Shown here one piece after another: positions 61,386 through 64,000 of a stretch of DNA of 64,000 nt (positions within the stretch are counted from its first letter, which is position 1; each line of letters starts with the position of its first letter). The DNA lies in the NCBI GenBank assembly GCA_028283745.1, contig JAPWJZ010000009.1, positions 62,001 through 126,000 on the forward strand, written 5' to 3'. Origin of the DNA: Micavibrio sp. Its GTDB lineage: Bacteria > Pseudomonadota > Alphaproteobacteria > Micavibrionales > UBA2020. Made by a program: the position numbers and the translations under genes. The notes beneath the pieces are model-generated. The model was not told the DNA's origin and made no database searches. It was given only the letters and a program-made list of their open reading frames with translations.

Positions 61386-61918
61386 GTTTTTTGACTTGAA
61401 GAAAGCTTTTTAAATATCACGCTTTTAAGAACATCATAGTCGCTCATGCCAAGCATTTGATTGTTAAAGTGCTGCCGCCACTCTCTTAACAAAGATTCGC
61501 TTTTTGTCTTCATTTCTGAAAGAAAGCGTCCATCGCCAAAAATGGCCGTTTTCTCGCCCGCCAAGACTTCAAGCACGAAAAGACGATCCAGCATTTGTTC
61601 GCCATAGAGGCGCCAATCCAAATCTAGGTTAATTGGCTCATCCACATATCGTTCGATTTGGCTTCTAGTATAAAACTCTCCAGGATATTGCGTGTCTGGT
61701 GACGCCCGGAATTTCTCATGTAAGCTGAAATAACGATTTTTGGCCACCGTCTGGGCATTGTCATTCGCTTCCTTGAAAATCAAAAAAACATCGATGTCAT
61801 GGTGCGGCTTATAATAGCCTTTGGCTACAGAGCCGAAAAGAAAACCGCATTCTACGGCGTCCTGCATGCCATCTAAGTAGCCGTTTAAAAATTCCCGTTC
61901 TATTTCTTTTCTAGGCAT
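61382..61918 (-). CDS. Minimal nucleotidyltransferase (KNTase/MNT fold)
   Basis: About 178 residues from ATG 61918 (GGAGG nine bases upstream). Active site FGSVAKGYYKPHHDIDVFLI: GS ... DxD. The remainder is helical, as in aminoglycoside or protein adenylyltransferases. Overlaps the 3' end of the aldehyde-dehydrogenase-like gene by eight bases, so part of the same operon. Target unknown; nucleotide transfer to a small molecule or tRNA are options. Confidence 0.8.
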   Translation of the reverse strand: MPRKEIEREFLNGYLDGMQDAVECGFLFGSVAKGYYKPHHDIDVFLIFKEANDNAQTVAKNRYFSLHEKFRASPDTQYPGEFYTRSQIERYVDEPINLDLDWRLYGEQMLDRLFVLEVLAGEKTAIFGDGRFLSEMKTKSESLLREWRQHFNNQMLGMSDYDVLKSVIFKKLSSSQKT

Positions 61919-63146
61919 TGGCCGCAACCTCCAAAATCACATCAACATTGTCTTGATAAACAGAAAAGAATGCTCTTTTTATTTCACGCGAAATGAGAAT
62001 AGGACGCGCTTCTGTTTTGCCATTAAATTGGACAAAAGATGCACCTATCGAATAGCCTCCATATTCTTTATTCCCGCGCTCAACATCCATAATAATTAGA
62101 TCTTTTAAAACAATCGTATGTTGCTGTTGTGCGAGATAATCACTCGTGCCAAATAAAGACACATACATGGCATATTCCCTGTAGGGAGGCTGATCAAAAT
62201 ATTTTCTTAAATCTTCTTCCGTTTCATATTTGCAAAGATGCCAAATAGGGGAGAATAGCTCTTTAAGGTTTGCATCTTCCGCGGCAGCGCATTCTACGAT
62301 AGTCGGCTTTACTATCGCATTATGTATGTCGATCTGGCCGCCATATCCGATTGAATGCCGCCATTTAAAAAGGTGTTCTGCTGCTATAAGGGTGTGAGAA
62401 GGATCGGCCAGTGGGCCGATGGTTGCCCCTTCTTTGTAAGCCCCGACATGCAATTGATCTAAATCAGCTATAAGCTTTTCTTTGAACGCTTCATAAACAT
62501 CGGCATGTACAAAGATCGAATCTGCTGCTGCGCAATCTTGGCCGGAATTGAAACGCTTGACCTCACAAGTTTTATCAACCGCGAGAGCAATATTGGCGTC
62601 GGCTGAAATTACAACCGGATTAATGCCTTGCCCATTGAAAATAAAGACTTGGTCTTTCCGAATTTTTTTACGAATGATATTCGCGTTTTTCAGTGTCCCA
62701 GTAAAAAGGACAAACTTGCTCTTATCAACATAGTCCTCCATAAATTCTGTACGATCACAGTTGCAAAGTTCCAGTCCTTGCGTCAGGCGCATTTTAGGAA
62801 GGACAGAAAAAATCCGTTTCATATAGCCCCGCATCAATTCTGGCGGGCGAATAAACATCTTTTCAGCAAAAATGCCAGGAATGATGCCAAAAATTACTAA
62901 CGAATAAAAAGGAAGGTTAATAGGAAAGAAAGTCGCGCCGTTGCCAACGGGCATAAAATCAGAAATACCTTCTTTTGCGATATTATTTAAAGCATCAATA
63001 CTTTTAAAGATTTCATCATTGACGGTTTCTTGGCTCTCAATGGGCAGCAAGATATCGATCAAAAGCCCTTGATTCTGCTGTATCCATTTCGCCAGTTCCG
63101 CGCATTCCTGTACGGCCAATTCCAAGTTATTTTCTATTTTTTTCAT
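61911..63146 (-). CDS. Aldehyde-dehydrogenase-like protein lacking catalytic Glu
   Basis: About 411 residues; the ATG at 63146 has GGAG six bases before. ALDH superfamily: NAD loop VLFTGTLKNANIIRKK, catalytic Cys in FNSGQDCAAADSIFVHA, and C-terminal EYGGYSIGASFVQFNG. The usual LELGGK with its general-base Glu is FNGQGINPVVI here, so hydrolytic aldehyde oxidation is unlikely; CoA-dependent or reductive (acyl-to-aldehyde) chemistry is more plausible. Shorter than normal (about 480). Coupled to the genes on both sides by overlaps. Confidence 0.78.
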   Translation of the reverse strand: MKKIENNLELAVQECAELAKWIQQNQGLLIDILLPIESQETVNDEIFKSIDALNNIAKEGISDFMPVGNGATFFPINLPFYSLVIFGIIPGIFAEKMFIRPPELMRGYMKRIFSVLPKMRLTQGLELCNCDRTEFMEDYVDKSKFVLFTGTLKNANIIRKKIRKDQVFIFNGQGINPVVISADANIALAVDKTCEVKRFNSGQDCAAADSIFVHADVYEAFKEKLIADLDQLHVGAYKEGATIGPLADPSHTLIAAEHLFKWRHSIGYGGQIDIHNAIVKPTIVECAAAEDANLKELFSPIWHLCKYETEEDLRKYFDQPPYREYAMYVSLFGTSDYLAQQQHTIVLKDLIIMDVERGNKEYGGYSIGASFVQFNGKTEARPILISREIKRAFFSVYQDNVDVILEVAANA

Positions 63147-63573
63147 GCCACACTCCATCTCCATAAGCATCCAATTTATCTACTAAAATAAATTCTGCTC
63201 GCGTTTCCAAATGACAATCAGAGACCGCCCAGCCGTTATCTAGCTGTACTTGGACAGCCCCGTACCGACTGAGAAAAATACTGTGCTTGGTATGAATGAG
63301 ATGTGTGACGCCCAAAAAGCCCTCTACGTTCTCGAAGCTTTCTGTGTGTGTCGGGTAAACCCTATCTGTCACTACGCCGCCATGAAAGGTGCGAGGGGCT
63401 TTCCAATAGTCTGCACCCCAAACCAAATCTTCCTGTTCGTTGACTATCTCCATTAACGTCGCGTAAGCCATCATGCCATTAGCAAACGGCGGCGCTTTCG
63501 CAAAAAGCGCCAGTATCTTAGATATACGAACAAATTTTGGCGGAATATCTTTCCGAGGTTGAGGCGATTTCAT
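63127..63573 (-). CDS. Unrecognised protein of the ALDH operon
   Basis: About 148 residues from the ATG at 63573, which overlaps the previous stop as ATGA. Contains WGADYWKAPRTFHGGVVTD, HTESFENVEGFLGVTHLIHT and GAVQVQLDNGWAVSDCHLE: mixed strand, several His and Trp. No family recognised; a small enzyme domain or binding protein. Confidence 0.68.
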   Translation of the reverse strand: MKSPQPRKDIPPKFVRISKILALFAKAPPFANGMMAYATLMEIVNEQEDLVWGADYWKAPRTFHGGVVTDRVYPTHTESFENVEGFLGVTHLIHTKHSIFLSRYGAVQVQLDNGWAVSDCHLETRAEFILVDKLDAYGDGVWHEKNRK

Positions 63574-64000
63574 GCGATCCCCCCACTGGAACATGCGGCT
63601 TTCTGCTGCGTCATCGAAGACTGCATCGTGACGGCATGTTGAATAATTTTCGCTGCGGCCTCGGTCGCTGGCAATTGCGTAACGTCCAGAACAAACTTAT
63701 TGGGATGTTCAAATTCTAGTATTTGCTTTCTGGTCGCGTATTTTTCCGGACTGTTAGGATTAACCTCTTTAAAGCGATCTCTACGCTCTTCGGTCGTAAT
63801 GCGCTTCCGATGTTCCTCCACATCCGAGATTGTCAGCTTGACAGGAACAAAGCATGCGTTCCTTTGCTCGGCGGTCGATTTAATGTTGTTGTAAAGCCTA
63901 AGATCGCCTGGATCATCATTTAAAAGTACGTTCGTCAAAACAAAGCTGTAGTCAGCTGGGGAAATATGCACCATTGTATCCAGCACGGCCTCCCAAATCT
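63570..64000 (-). CDS. C-terminal part of a probable P-loop kinase (partial)
   Basis: The frame is open to the window edge, so the N-terminus with any Walker A is outside. The visible ~143 residues have ADYSFVLTNVLLNDDPGDLR, CFVPVKLTISDVEEHRKRI and TTEERRDRFKEVNP, in the manner of the lid region of AAA_33/shikimate-kinase-like P-loop kinases. First visible gene of the operon down to 61382. Confidence 0.6.
   Translation of the reverse strand, partial: IWEAVLDTMVHISPADYSFVLTNVLLNDDPGDLRLYNNIKSTAEQRNACFVPVKLTISDVEEHRKRITTEERRDRFKEVNPNSPEKYATRKQILEFEHPNKFVLDVTQLPATEAAAKIIQHAVTMQSSMTQQKAACSSGGIA

Overview
The window looks like an alphaproteobacterial chromosome carrying at least one integrated element. 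Pointers to the class are a cytochrome bo-type ubiquinol oxidase subunit next to an MHS-family transporter, a membrane-anchored cytochrome c of the CycM type, an ars operon that uses an aquaglyceroporin instead of ArsB/Acr3, and a MobC-like/relaxase pair. Genus or order cannot be read from the sequence.

Chromosomal part (1-29.5 kb, GC-rich). In order: the 5' part of cyoA and a divergent MHS transporter with a 31-bp palindrome between them; a large secreted protein made of 82-residue repeats with a C-terminal RTX-like domain; a double-domain KaiC-like ATPase followed by a hybrid histidine kinase; a secreted EF-hand protein; a four-gene, translationally coupled operon of unknown function that includes an HExxH protein; the agmatine-to-putrescine genes aguB and aguA; tRNA-Tyr; an RlmB/TrmH-type rRNA methyltransferase with a long Arg/Gly-rich repetitive N-terminus; polA; an aldo/keto reductase; two overlapping half-size EamA transporters; xanthine phosphoribosyltransferase; and cytochrome c.

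Integrated element (about 29.52-56.27 kb). A tRNA-Ser gene is split at its anticodon loop. The 5' half lies at 29496, immediately before a tyrosine recombinase, and a 3' half lies at 56259-56322. An 11-bp repeat occurs just inside both ends. The element carries a complete tRNA-Ser(CGA), an arsR-arsI-arsC-aqpS operon, an ArdA antirestriction gene, a MobC-like/relaxase pair, a stretch of tandem DNA/RNA hairpins next to an AbiEi/AbiEii toxin-antitoxin pair, a CusAB-type copper/silver efflux system, two DUF305 proteins, a second RND metal efflux system (CzcCBA-like), and several small periplasmic or lipoprotein genes ending with an HMA-MauE fusion. It reads as a mobilizable arsenic/copper/heavy-metal resistance island.

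Right part (56.3-64 kb, clearly AT-richer). This is a second accessory block beyond the right junction: GT32-type glycosyltransferase, APH/choline-kinase-like phosphotransferase, HD-domain protein with a 14-bp-arm palindrome upstream, an arginyl-tRNA synthetase with its own promoter, and a tightly overlapping operon of minimal nucleotidyltransferase, an aldehyde-dehydrogenase-like protein lacking the usual catalytic Glu, an unrecognised protein and the C-terminal part of a probable P-loop kinase. It looks like a biosynthetic or modification cluster built around a stand-alone ArgRS and is the best candidate here for an undescribed pathway.
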